A stretch of DNA of 64,000 nt from Marisa cornuarietis (GCA_004794655.1 SMMW01000153.1:2800501-2864500), one strand, 5' to 3'. Shown: positions 1 to 12,160, numbered from the stretch's first letter. Numbers and translations: made by a program. Notes: generated from the letters alone by a model not told the origin.

Positions 1-319
1 GATAAGAGGCCACTGCCAACAAAACCAAAATAAATGTGAAAACAATGAAAACATATGTAATGTGCAATTATACAATACACTGACTATGCGTCCTGTTCAC
101 GCAGCTGTGAGAAAAACCTGAGAGGGTTTAAAACATCGCGCGAAACATGCGTGTTTCAGGCTAAAAAAAAATGGATCACAGCTATTTTAAGCACAATTGT
201 AAGTAAGCAGTAGGTCTGGAACACGATAACTGTAGCTTGGTTCCTGCTTTAGTTGTTTTGATTCTATAAGAACTGGCTTAAGTCTCCATGCAGTTCATTT
301 TACACACATAACTGTTTCT
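1..319. other. AT-rich non-coding left edge
   Basis: No conserved reading frame, splice-flanked exon or repeat is recognisable here. It probably lies in the intron of the minus-strand LRRC14-like gene whose next exon is at 676-999, because that exon ends with a good donor (CAG|GTGAGA) and so must continue beyond the left edge. Confidence 0.4.
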
Positions 320-600
320 GGAAGCGGATGGCCGAGTGGTTAGAGCGCTGGCGTCCGAACCGAGAGCGCGCTAGTTCAATTCCCGATAAGCGCATCAAAC
401 TTCCCCCCAGTCGACCCAGCTGACGGGAATGGGTACCTGGTCCCATAGAGTGTTGGGGAAGGTAAGGCAGCGAGGGAGAGGAGATTGGCACCACCCTCAT
501 GTAAAAGCTGGCCCCGAGAAAAGTGGGGTCTCTAACACCTCACTCCACAACGACCTGAAAAGGTTATGGGATGACCTTTACCTTTTTACCTTTTTCTGTC
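320..600 (+). repeat. tRNA-derived SINE-like repeat, family A copy 1
   Basis: The head resembles a tRNA gene: an A-box-like TGGCCGAGTGG at 329-339 and a B-box-like AGTTCAATTCC at 373-383. The body runs on for about 200 bases and ends in a repeated ttttacct-type tail near 570-598. Related bodies occur at about 11376-11625 and 28345-28610, sharing the blocks ggaaggtaaggcag, aaaagctg.ccc and tctctaacacctcactcc. The element is not an intact tRNA gene, because the cloverleaf is not maintained. The exact 5' boundary is uncertain. Confidence 0.65.
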
Positions 601-675
601 ATTTTAAATGTGTTGTGTTGCACAATAAGGTTTCTACTCTGCCCACGTTTAAAATACCTCCCAAGCAGATCTCAC

Positions 676-3600
676 CTGTATCAATGCCTGGATGTCCATC
701 TCACTCAGGCGGCAGTCGCGGAGACTCAGGTAACTCAGGTCCTGGTCCAGGTTGTGCAGCAGCTGCTCCACGCAGTCACGGAGGTTGCAGGAGGCCAGGT
801 TGAGGCGCTGCAGCGCGTGCAATGGGCGCAGGACCTGGTTCAGTTCGTAGGCGGCATTGACGTGGCGGTCCGCGTGCACAGTGTTGGGCAGACTCAGCGC
901 CCGCAGACTGGGCAACAGCAGCAACGCCTCCAACAGGCTGTCCCAGCGGGTCAGGTCACTGCAAATGTCGGGGTCCTCGATTTCCAGGTGCGAAATACAC
1001 TGAAGAGAAGAAAGAAAGAGTGTCAATCGGGTGGTAACGGTAAGTGGGGCAGACAACTCTCCCACAATTTACGTCTGGACTGAAATTGCCGACGCGTCCA
1101 CGGCCAGAGAAACCTTCAGTAATTAAAATAGCTTTGTGTTCAGATTTTAGAGAATCGTTATGCAAGTCAGACGGCCTGAAGTGTCCAAAGAGAGGCCATG
1201 CGAGAACACTGAGGTGCGAACGTCACAGGGGGAGCGGCACTACGGCGGGACAGAGAGAAAACACCCGAGGGCATGTTTTGCATTTTTCACCTGGTACAAC
1301 GGAGGAAGAAACAATCTTTCTTCTCCACCTCGCCACCTCCAGACGCGGCTCGAGCTAATCGCTGGTCAGTGACCTGATGTCCTTCTCTCTATCTGCGCTG
1401 GCTAGTCGATGAGTGGCGGAAGGATGCTCGTTAAGTGTGTTCGCCCAATGGCATTATGGGATGTATTTCATGTGGGGGAGCATGTATGAATTTTTGTGCA
1501 AAAGAAACACTTGGTTGGGATTCTCTGTGGCGGAGATTCACACGTCTTCAGCTTTCTTTCAACGACAAGCGACTTTTCTTATAGACTGAGACGAGCCAGA
1601 AGGACAAGGACTCTGGAGAAGGTCAATACACTGGGGTTAAAGAACTTGAACTCAACAGGGAACCTCAGGACTGCTACTCACCTCTCCACAAGCGTAGAAT
1701 CGATCGCAGCTTGGACAGACCGAGACGTAAGAAGAATTCTCAGAACTAGGGCAGGGTCACAAACCTGCTTTTTTTATTTTTCAGACGAGAACAAGAAACG
1801 GAAATGGTGGGCTGATGGTCAGTGATTTCCATGGGAGTGCGTGCGTGTCTGGTTCACAGCAACTCCATCAGAGCTCCGCTACGACTGGTACTCGTCAAAA
1901 AGTCTTTACCAGTCTTGGGATGAATTAAACTGCGTGGGTGTGTGCGTGGGTGTGTGCGAGGGTGTTTTCGCGTCTCACGACAGCCGCTTTTTCTTTGATG
2001 TATGATGTTCTTCGTATGATAGTAACGGGATCTTGCTAAACTTCAAGAGGGGCTGCAACCGGACAAAGACCGTGTCGGTGTTCTTTCATGCTGTAGCTCT
2101 GAACCTGACGGCGGAGGCTTCAAAGAGGACTTTCTACAGAAGTGAACAGTAATGAAAGTTGTTTTTTGTCGTAAAAGGGGGACTTACTGTTTTATTTGTC
2201 TTAATGTATGTTTGTGAATAAGGTTAATAATTCGTTGGTTAAATATTTTTCTATTATATTTGCTTCTTAAATTCAGATTTTGTTGGTGGTTTTTTTATCT
2301 TGTCCTACAGAGTGGCATGAAACAGGCAGCAGCCAGAGCTAAGATGATGTGCATATGTGAGAGTGGATGGTGGTTTTAACGGGAGCTAGCACTGCAGTAT
2401 TGGAAGTACGGATAGCACGGATGTTACTGGGATCGCTTTTAGGTGAGCAGCACTGTCGTATTAGGTATTTTGCACCATTTTTATATTATTAATTTCCTTG
2501 TTCTTTCGCACGTCGTTAAGTCTTTTTGTTCGGAGAAGACCACAGCTGGTGGCTCGTGAGCTGTTTACCTGACATGTGGACCTGCAGGGGGACGTTAATG
2601 TGAGTGGTACGAGTCACGTCATAACGGTCACCTACGGGCCCAGTACCCCCGGTCCGATGTTTCGCATTTGAAACACAAAAACACAGGAAAAGTGTAACAC
2701 AAAGAAAGAAGAGAATGTAAGAAGAAATAAATAGAAAACAAATAAGTGCGTGCTCGGTAAAGTTCTCACCTAAATTATGATTACACGGTTTGTGGAAACT
2801 GAAGTATCTGCACATTCAATACTGTCAGTCTGGGTGTGATTAACAGCAACCCTTACTGGTAACTGAAATCTTTTTATCCACCTTCATTGTTGCCAACCTC
2901 ATTTCTAAAATAAAGTAATTGTAAAAAAAGCGACACAATCACATCAATTCATCCTTGGATATTATCAACACATGTGGATGATTGCATCGGTCTGGCGAAC
3001 TAAATACTGCGCTGATCCCAGCCCAGGTGGTGAGATTATGACTTTTTCGTGATTGTGGTTATTGTATCCTGAGGTATAATAATACGAAAATTGAAGTGTC
3101 CCTCTTTGGACCGATACATTAAACAAGCTCATTAACTCATTCTCAGCACAGTTAAAAATTCATCAAATCATTCTAGGGAGCAATTCGCCTTCTCGTCAAC
3201 TCACCCTGGGGTTCAAAACTTTCTGTATCACAGCCAGGGGAAGAGTCACATCCAGTATAGGCTCCGTCCACACTCTCTGACAGATGTATCTGAATGGAGT
3301 CTCAAACTGCAAGGCCAGGCCAATCGGAACATCGTCAAACATGATTTTGCAGTCGAACATGATGGTGATGGGACCTGCGCACAGAACCACACGAGCTTTT
3401 GTAACTAAACTCGGAGCATATCGCATAGTCCTCTCTCCTCCTCTGTCGAGGACAGTGGAAGTATTGAAAGAGGCGCTTTGTTGAAGGCCCGCATTTCCCA
3501 TGTTACTGTGTTGTTGTTGTTGTTTTTGTTATGATTATTATTATTGGTGGTGATGGCGGTGGTGGTGGTGGCAATATTTAGAGTCTATATTTATCTCAGT

Positions 3601-5233
3601 AGATTCCACACAGAGACAGATAGAAATAGGTATAAGGAGTTTCGACCCCGTCTCTTTGAAGCAATTCGGCTCATGTTTTGCGATGTGAATGTAACGATAA
3701 ACATGAGACAAGGAGCACCATCTTAAGGCTTAAGTAGGCGAGAATACTCGCTAAATACAGAGTTTTAATTAGGAGAAAATACAATCTAAGCATGAGGTTT
3801 TGACCAGGGACCGCAATTATGAGACAAGGACAAGTCGTCGCCCAGGGGCAACATGGGGACCGCAAGAAAATGCGTCTTTCCGAAGTTATAAGATAATGTA
3901 CAGACCATCCAGGTATTACACCTACAGCCTTAGTTATAAAGAGATAGCAAAGATGCTCTGGTAACTAGAAACACGGAGCAGCGACCCCTGAGTCTGGGAA
4001 TCTCACTGTAACCATGAAAACGAGACGTTTTTGCTTCGGTTCCCGATTTTGCCCTAGAGTGGGGGACATTATTATTACGGTCCCAGGATGGAATACCAGA
4101 TCATCAGGAATGTAGTGAATATATATATATATATATAGATATATTGAAGTATGGTTCATGGACTCCGCTATACGATACCTATTGTGTGTCCATGCCGGAC
4201 CTGGAGATCGATGTTGGCGTAGATACAAGCGATACGGTTGACGTAGCGTTGTACCTTGTCTTTGCTGATAACTGAAAAACAAAACAAACCTGCTGAGGTA
4301 GCTTTGCTGAAAATTGGAAAGTTTTTTTTTCTTACTTTGTACTTTCATGTTTTACTTCTCTGCTTGACGTGTTTTCAGAATATTTACCCAAAGTCTTTCT
4401 GTTGTATAAGCAAGCGACATTGTTTCTTTATCCACTTCTTCATCCTTCACTCTCTCTATTCCCATCATTCCTTCTCTATTCTGTTTGATTGTTTAGTTTA
4501 ATTATTTGCCAAGAGAAACGGAGAGGACTAAGAGACAGCCATGTCATAACAGACAAACATGAAGACAAGTCATGATGCGGTCGTTCACTCACCTATTGTC
4601 TGGCGCAGTAGGCTATGGATGTATCCGGGTTGTCTGTCGCTCGGCTTCATCCACAGGATCGGTAACCTGGCCAGCTCCCGCACCATCTTCCGATCTGCGA
4701 CGAAGAGTAAAAAGGAAGCATGCACGTGTTTAGGAGAAATATCAGCAGGCTGGGAAATCTACACCAAAACTAGCGATCCACACTTCTGATTCAGTTAACC
4801 CGCCCGCGCCCCCACCCACACCCATAACCCATATCCACATCCACATACACATCAACATCCACACCTCACCCACCCCCACACACAGCTGTAACTATGTAAC
4901 TGTGACCAGCGAAAGGATGACTACCATTCACCTACCTGGGACAGTGGAGCAGGGTGGAGAAACGAAACAGACTGACCATGTTTGAAGCCAGTGAAGTTGG
5001 CGAGCTTTAGCCTGGAGTGAGGCTTCAGGTTTAGCAGACCAATCATGAGCGAGTCCATCAGGGACAGATTATCCTGGCAGTCGAATGGCATGGTCAGGTG
5101 CTCGCAGCGAAATATTTCCTCCGGAGGCAACACCCCGCGCACGTCTAGAACCGGGTGAGGCCAGGTGGACACCAGGTGAGACACAGTCTGGCGAAAAGAA
5201 AAATGGAAGCACTCTAAATATGTCACGTACAAG

Positions 5234-5299
<66 letters not shown>

Positions 5300-7319
5300 A
5301 TTGAAATCGACAAAACTCTGAATACTCAAGAAACTTAATTAAAATAAATAATGAACTAAATGCTTTTGATAATCCGACGTCTATCTCAAGATCAATGGGG
5401 TTCGCAGTAAACAGAGAGAATGATGGGACAAACAGTTGTCAGCCCTAAACATGACCCAACGAACGGCAACACTTACTCACCTGTAAGGATCTCTGAAAGA
5501 TGGCCTCTGTCAGGAGAGCAGGGTAAAGGTCGGAGGGCATTTCGTGGACCTTAAGGCACTCCATGCGTCCTGGTTTCGCGACCATGTTCTGCATGCTAAG
5601 TTCTTTTAGCGGTCTAAAAGAAAAATAGCGCATATTCACCCTTCATCCCTCCACCACACACAGAGAGACAGAGACATGGAGACGGATAAAGAGATTCATC
5701 TGGGCTGTTTGTTTTTTCCAGAGGGGGGGGGGGTCGTATGAAGGTACACATTCTTACGTCGTCTTATCATCACGTTTTCCACTCACGTCAGTCACACAAA
5801 TCAATAATATATATATATATATATAAACCAGCCCAACTCCTGTTTCTCTGTGATCTTGATGACATATTGTCAAACGTTCCTCTTTCTGATTTGTCAAGTT
5901 ATTTTTGTTGCTTTCTTTTTGATACAACGCTGAGGACATCTTACGTCATCACAACGTAAATTTACGTACTGAAGATCACTTGTTTCAAGATCGTGATTTT
6001 TAGGGGGGGGGGGTAGGCTGTTGCGTCAAATCGCCTGTTGAAACAGAACGTGACGTCACTGAAATGGAGGTGACACAAAGATCGTGATTTTTAGGGGGGG
6101 GGGGTAGGCTGTTGCGTCATTGTGTCACCTCCATTTCAGTGACGTCACGTTCTGTTTCAACAGGCGATTTGACGTCATTGATGAGATTTTCGCGTGAGGG
6201 AAATGAGAGACGCAGTTAAAAAGAAAACAAAACAAAGCTACTGCATCACATTCATGACTATTTTCGAAAACGCGGGGTTTATTTTTCATGGAATGATAAA
6301 TTTGTTTGGACGAGAAGACCTGCAGCTTCAGACGCTTGATTACAGTGCTTGTTATTTATGCCTTACCCGACCGCGAATTTATTTTTGCTAAAACAAAATT
6401 CTTAAGCGACCCTATGAGAGCCGTCTGATTGGCCACTATAGCGCATGTGACTTAATCTCGAACCCACAAAGTTTTGCAAATACACACATCCCCGCGTTTT
6501 AGGTTTTCGTATCTTGACTCGCTGATGTGGACTAGCGACTGCTGCGCTTCAATAAAGGTGAAATTGTACATCCGATGAGGTGCACCTTTGTATGCTAATA
6601 AAGTTTATGGAAGACGCCAATATTTGTGCGGTGTAGATTATCGTAGTTAACGATAAACATCGATGTTTTAATGTCAGTCGATTGTTTCAAGCTCTTAGTC
6701 TCCACTTTCGGGCTGAGCAATGCCTCATTAGACTACCCTCATCTTCCCATTTCCTACGGCTTTCAGTGACGTCAGCAGGCAGGATGTCGGTCAAGCCACT
6801 AAACTGATATAATTTCTTCTAAAAAAAAATTACCTTAAATTTACATCACATTTTTGTAAACAAACTGGTAACGGCGCCCTGTCCTGTTGACCATCCAGTA
6901 ACTTTTTGCTTAAATTTATGTTTGACTCGGGCTCGCCTTTAAGAAATTGTTACAAAGTTCATCTATCTAATGACCTGCTCAGCCTTGTTCATCCCTACCG
7001 GAACCTCAACTCATTTACTCCGCGGACTACAACTTACTAGCCGTATCGGAGCCATGGCTCGTGTAGTTGACCTTTCACCCACCTCGGTGAGCAGATGGGC
7101 TCCCCGTCGAAATCTCTCTTGAAGGTCAGGTGGCCGTCTGCGTTGCGTTGTAGATGGTAGACGAAGTGAGACTCAGTCAACCAGAGCGGATGTTGCGTCA
7201 AAGCCTCATTTTGGGTGAAGTTTTGGCGCTCGTAGTCCACGTCGTCCATCACATCTGTCAGAGACATTGCACTGACGCAGCACCTTTTCCGATACACCTT
7301 ACTTTGTGAAAGGCTTGAC
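676..7319 (-). CDS. LRRC14: LRRC14/PRAME-family leucine-rich-repeat protein (3' end off the window)
   Basis: Six minus-strand exons join in phase: 7083-7319 (ATG proposed at 7265-7267), 5481-5613, 4936-5187, about 4593-4686, 3205-3374 and 676-999, giving about 386 residues. The second and third exons read like the start of LRRC14 (PALLTEAIFQRSLQ, then VSHLVSTWPHPVLDV). The fourth and fifth contain WMKPSDRQPGYIHSLLRQT and FDCKIMFDDVPIG, matching the pre-LRR segment. The last visible exon holds leucine-rich repeats (LPSLRALSLPNT, LHALQRLNLASCNL, LSYLSLRDCRL). Vertebrate LRRC14 is reported to regulate NF-kB/IKK signalling and related PRAME-type proteins serve as CRL2 substrate receptors; the role here is inferred. 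The first exon (about 62 residues) has no counterpart I recognise in vertebrate LRRC14 but fits by phase (AG|GTGGGT donor). The fourth exon's acceptor is ambiguous: 4686 keeps phase, whereas the better-looking one at 4694 does not. Confidence 0.72.
1000..3204. other. Intron of the LRRC14-like gene
   Basis: This 2.2-kb interval separates exons 3205-3374 and 676-999. Both splice ends are good (AGG|GTGAGT; CTTCTCTTCAG) and both are phase 0. I see no additional exon, only short chance reading frames and GT-rich tracts around 1925-1970. Confidence 0.5.
5235..5296. repeat. (AACT)n microsatellite
   Basis: About 15 uninterrupted units of the tetranucleotide lie in the intron between LRRC14-like exons, starting roughly 45 bases upstream of the exon that begins at 5187 on the minus strand. 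A related AACT tail follows the (AAAC)n tract near 10507-10521. Confidence 0.95.
5987..6170. repeat. Composite direct plus inverted repeat
   Basis: A 42-base unit containing an 11-G run occurs twice, at 5987-6028 and 6078-6119. Interleaved with it, a 51-base segment at 6028-6078 recurs as an exact reverse complement at 6120-6170. The order is therefore direct repeat, arm, direct repeat, inverted arm. The arms contain CRE-like TGACGTCA palindromes. The interval lies within the intron between exons 5481-5613 and 7083-7319. Confidence 0.9.
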
Positions 7320-7428
7320 CTGAGGAAAGAAGAATTACTTCATCGTATTTTTACTGCTAGTGATATACGTTTGGTTATTTCTTTTAGCAGCGAAAATGCG
7401 TAGTGTACTGAATATTCATAATAAATAA

Positions 7429-7801
7429 GGTGACCGGACATTTAATCCCCAGACACTTAATCCCCTAGACTTTTAATCCCCAGACACTTAATCCTCAGAC
7501 ACTTAATCCTCAGACACTTAATCCTCAAAAATGCCCCCAATGTTATAAATGTTGAAGTTAAGTATTATTTTAATTGTCAAACTTATTTTGATGTTTACAT
7601 GAAAATAATTATTTGAATTTGAATTAAATTTGTCATTTACTTCATAATTAAATTTGTCATTTACTTCATAATTAAATTTTTCATTCACTTCATAATTTCT
7701 TGAGTTGAAATTTCATTTTGAGGATTAAGTGTATGGGGATTAAATGTCTGGGGATTAAATGTCTATGGGATTAAGTGTCGGGGATTCAGTGTCTGGGATT
7801 C
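7429..7801 (+). mobile_element. MITE, TTAATCCCC family, copy 1 (373 bp)
   Basis: The termini are arrays of a 14-16-base motif (TTAATCCCCAGACAC and variants) on the left, with its reverse complement on the right. The element is flanked by a perfect 8-bp duplication, ATAAATAA, at 7421-7428 and 7802-7809. The AT-rich core matches, in opposite orientation, the core of the copy at 41395-41910, including a shared segment around TTTTAATTGTCAAACTTATT. No coding capacity is seen. The 8-bp duplication would fit an hAT-like origin, but the ends are not typical hAT ends. Confidence 0.8.
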
Positions 7802-7809
7802 ATAAATAA

Positions 7810-9023
7810 AGATGTTTTGGTCACAGTCAATTTAAACAGACTATTTTCAAGTTTTCCTGATTATTCAAAATCACATAGTGCGCTATAAACAGCTGATTAC
7901 CTCTAAGCGACTTTTAGTTTCTATTTGCGAGCTTTTGCAGCAGAAGACGAAATTATTCCAGTCAAAGCCCATACGAAAGATGGCCGCTTGGGACTGACCG
8001 AATGTCTATTTTCAGGCTTACTTTGTTGGTATTATACAAGGTCTTTTCAGAAGTTGTTGGTAAATGCATCCACATTTATGCATCGCCGCATCATAAAAAC
8101 TTTCAAGGTCTAGTGGAAAGCATTTTTTTTTTTTGCGAATGACTAGAATCACTAGATGTTCAGTGCAGGATACTGTTTCCAAAATAATCTGGCTAAATAT
8201 TCCATCTCTGTTCTGAAAATACACATCCACAGACGTTGTGGCACGAGTTTTACCTCTTTCTGTGCGTGGCGATGTTTGTAGTCGTGTATTTGGAGAACAG
8301 TAGGGGTTTGTGTTTACCTACATTTTGGCAATTCGTATATTGCACCGAGATTTACCCAGTCATTAAAAAACTGCACCCTAGTACACCTTTAAGCTGTCCA
8401 ACTGAGCAAGCGCAACAGGTCTGCTCGATCCAACCCATCTCTGTTGGAACAGCTTTGCCACGGGCTCTTACAACCGAACACCTGAGGTAAACAGGGTGAA
8501 AGGACGGGTAGCATTCCCAGAGGTCAGCGCGCTCAGTCGGATGCACAGCTGCAAACAACATGAGCTGCGCCGTAACCTCATGATCATGTGATGATGTGGT
8601 TGTCTTGTACGCATAGGTCGTTCTACACCTGATTGATGCTGTAATCAGGGTTCGATTACAGCCCAGTTTAGCTTTGTGCCTTTACCTAAGTTATGATCAC
8701 CGGGAGATGGCGTAGTGGGCTTGTAACCATGCTTCAGTGTAGATGGGATTTATGTTGTAAGGGACATGTTACGGCAAAGTGTTTAGTTTAGTCTCTGGAC
8801 CACCCTGAAGGTGACAGGGCTGTGAATCGGGGTCTCTGCTAGACAGAGTAGGGTTGGGGTATCTAGAGGGATACACTCGCTGATGAGATCAAGGAAGACC
8901 AGCTCCACACCATCTTCACACTACTCCAGCCAGGCAGAAGTCAAAGAGAAGAGGAAAAGCAAGAGAGAGATGAATTTAGTCCCACAAGCCCCAGTACAAT
9001 GTCGCTCTGATCGCGTATTAGAT

Positions 9024-9071
<48 letters not shown>

Positions 9072-10922
9072 TTATATATTTTGCAACGTTATGGACAGAG
9101 ACAACGACAGGTGGTGTTATTCACAACTCACAAATGCTGGGAATTCTAAAGAATCAGTCTTATTCCCGCCACCCACCCGGCCGTCACTCCACCCGTTGTA
9201 ACTGCTGCAGGAAGGATGGCGGCGAAGGTCCCCACGAAGCGTGAAACATCAACAAGTGGCTGTACCAGGACTGCATGGCTCTCTTCCCGAACAGCGTGCT
9301 AGAAATGATGGAGTGTGGAGAGAAGAAACACGACACTGACAGGCAGCCCCAGTCTCTGCACTTGGCCAACGAGCACGTGACCTCTTTGGCAAAGCTGGTG
9401 CGTTTGCTGACGTCACAATCTCTCGATGTATCTCGGGTATCGTTTCCAGAGCAGAAGAACTTGTCTTGCGGGTAAAAGATCACTTCATCTGGGTACACCT
9501 GGGAGAGAACTTTGCCGAAGATAATAACAGACCAATTAAGAAAGGCTACTGTGTCGTTTATCAATACTCATTCTCCTCTCACTCTACTATTTCGTCTCCT
9601 TCTTCATCTCAAAGGTGTAGATCGAGATTTCGGTTAGAACCCCGATCTGTTTTGTACAGACTGCATCAGTGTCTGAGCTAATTTACTTACATTGATCTAT
9701 CGATTTTTATATCCCCGATCTTCTCTTGCTGAGTAATAACAGCGAGTGAATTGAGTCCACACATCAAGAACGCGCAACTATTCGTAATCAGGTCAGGGTG
9801 GGCCATCACGCGCCTCCTCGTGGCTCTTTCAGACACCTCGTGTACCCTTGTTTATCCTTGCTTACGTGTTTCCTTGTTTATCCTTGCATCGTCAAGGTTT
9901 CGCCAGCCAAGAGCACGCTTATCTCAACAGCAGCTTGCTCCTCCCGTTATCCCCCCCACACACACCCACCCACGCATGCGCTACGACAGTTTACGTCACT
10001 CGTAGTCGACACATCTTGCTCGTGCTCACGTAATCACGCGCCTTCACGTGCCAGACGCTCAGCTGACGTACATCTCAGGCAAGAGTAGAACTACCCTTGA
10101 CATACGCTTGTGTGTGCCGTCATGTGTGCATCTTGTCTTCAAAATTAATAGACAAAATCAATGAACGCACTACCTGCACGAATGTACTTTTTTTAAAATC
10201 ACTTTCTCGCGCCTTTAATTCCATCTTCATGCATTTCGTTCTGTCTAATCTTGTGTCTTCATGTCGGGCATAAATCCCCCACAAAAGTCAAGACACTCTG
10301 TCAGAAATAATTATGTTTAAAAATATTGAAAATCCTATCTTGATTTAACCCACGAGTTTAACAAATTATAAACAGACACACCCATATAAAACTTAACTCT
10401 CATAACTTCGACAAGCTTTCAACTTTCAAGGAGGCGTCAGAAGCCGAGGCTATAACATCAGCTGGCAGTGAACAAACAAACAAACAAACAAACAAACAAA
10501 CAAACAAACTAACTAACTAACATCGACTTTGTAGTGGGAGTGGTGGTTTTGCCACTATGAACGATCAGCTCCTCGTCAGTTGACGCTACATACGTTCTCG
10601 GCGCAAACAATTTAAAAGACAGTTTGCCGCCAGTATTCAGCTGCGATTACTGAGAAGAATCAGTTACTATTAATAGCACACGATCTCTCTCTCTCTCAGA
10701 CATCAAGAAGGTAGAGACCAGTTTAATTAGCCTCAAGAAGTTTTCAAAGCAGAAACATCCCAATGAGTTAGCGTCAACAAGCCTTGAGGGAGGGCACAGC
10801 TCTTCTCGAAGGTCTTTTAGCTCGACGCGCAAATCAGTTAAAAAGATGGCAGCAAAGACGAGTCACAAACCACAGAAAAACCCAGGGTCTCCAGAAAACA
10901 TGTCGTGAGAAAGTTGTCTTAC
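7810..10922. other. 5' intron region of the LRRC14-like gene with simple repeats
   Basis: There is no recognised coding exon. A CA repeat occupies 9024-9068, and an (AAAC)n tract runs from about 10471 to 10507, passing into AACT. A plus-strand open frame at 9275-9475 has a coding-like look, but I recognise no family and see no good splice sites. The minus-strand frame at 9184-9564 overlaps it and is probably its shadow. Confidence 0.4.
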
Positions 10923-11010
10923 CTTCAGTGCCGAGGCTCCGAGATGGCCGCCGTCGTCTGTTGTTTCGCCAAATCTAACGACTTGATGGTAAGCGTGTAC
11001 GTGGCTCGGT
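10923..11010 (-). other. Possible non-coding first exon of the LRRC14-like gene
   Basis: A CpG-rich minus-strand stretch ends at 10923 with a strong donor, AAG|GTAAGA. It could be the 5' UTR exon of the LRRC14-like gene, whose next exon has an acceptor at 7319. The upper boundary is a guess. The same bases carry a plus-strand ATG in good context (gag ATG G, 10943) followed after 14 codons by ATG|GTAAGC, so a divergent plus-strand first exon is an alternative reading. Confidence 0.3.
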
Positions 11011-11375
11011 CTTGGGAGGAACACAAAGGTAGGCATGGGGCAGGTGGGCGCGGGCGCCAAGATACAGGAACCGTGCCAGGTAAACGCAGCAGGTAATGCG
11101 TGTACTTGCCGCAGCTCCAAGATGTCAAGGTGTTATGGTCTTGTTTTCCCGGATGGGGGATATTATGGATAGGCTAGGGTTATGGTGGGGCGGGGAGGGA
11201 GGGAGGGGTTGGGGGGATGAGGATTTAGTGCTTATGTACGGAGCGTGGGAAGAGGGGCGAACAGTAACAAACTGTCAGGTTTGTTAAGAGTAGTTAACTC
11301 TCGCCTGCAATGATGGTAGCGAATTTAAGATGAATCACGTAAGCCGTGATTTATTTATCTGCTCTTTCTATGAAT

Positions 11376-11625
11376 GGAAGTGGATAACCGAGGAATGAGA
11401 CCGTCACTACCCGAAGCCCCTGGGGCACCCATCAGCCAGGTTCGAAATCCGAGGTGGCGCAGCATGCTCCCCCCAACTGTTCAATGGGGGTATCTTACCT
11501 TATTATAAGCTTAGGGAATGAAAGGCGGTGAGGAAGAGAAGATGAGCAACGCCATCATAAAAATAATTATGGTCTCTAACACCTCATTCCCCAACCACCG
11601 AAAGGTTACTTATACTTGTCTACCA
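11376..11625 (+). repeat. SINE-like repeat, family A copy 2
   Basis: A diverged copy of the repeat at 320-600. It has a B-box-like GGTTCGAAATCC near 11440, a shared gaa.gaaaggc.gtgagg block, and the conserved TCTCTAACACCTCATTCC block near 11571-11590, followed by the aaaggttac end. Confidence 0.6.
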
Positions 11626-11817
11626 CTCAGTTAAGATGGACTATAGTACTCCTCTCTTCTGAACGAAAGTTACTGCTATTTGTATAAATGAAAGGTAGCG
11701 ACAAAGAGTCTCCTAATCTAGTGGTCGTAAGTGGTTCATCGTGTGTAGGGCACGGTCTGTGCGAGGCAGAGCGCTATGGGGCGCCAAGAGGGGAATTTTC
11801 TCAAATTTGCTATTTCT

Positions 11818-12160
11818 AGCTACGCATTGCAATGTATAATTATAGAATGCAATATATAGCTATACATTGCATTTTATACTTATAGATTGCATTTTATATT
11901 TATACAATTCATTCTATACTTATAGATTGCATTCTATAGCTATACATTGCATTCTACAAGTATAAAATGTATAATTATACATTGCAATGTATAGCTAGAG
12001 AGAAAAAACTCGGTAAAAACCGAAGTGTTTCATTTATATTATACTCAGAAGTTGCTATCCAATTCATTTTATATATACCTTTCAATTCTTTAGCTATAGA
12101 ATGCATTCTAGCTATACATTTGAAATCTATATTTATAGATTGCATTCTATAACTTCTGAC
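11818..12160. repeat. AT-rich short-period tandem repeat with internal palindromes
   Basis: Units such as CTATACATTGCATT, TTATAGATTGCATT and ATAGCTATACATTGCA recur about every 24 bases. Many are self-complementary (GCAATGTATA versus TATACATTGC). The array is interrupted at about 11995-12060 by unrelated sequence. It lies in the intergenic gap between the LRRC14-like gene and AKAP1. Confidence 0.75.

Noticed and set aside
320..400. Functional tRNA-Leu or tRNA-Ser gene
   Set aside because: A and B boxes are present, but the intervening arms do not fold as a full cloverleaf and the body continues as a dispersed repeat found elsewhere in the window.
9184..9564. 126-codon minus-strand ORF as an exon of the LRRC14-like gene
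   Set aside because: No acceptor and donor pair in the right phase and no resemblance to the family; a plus-strand frame overlaps it. Both were left unassigned.
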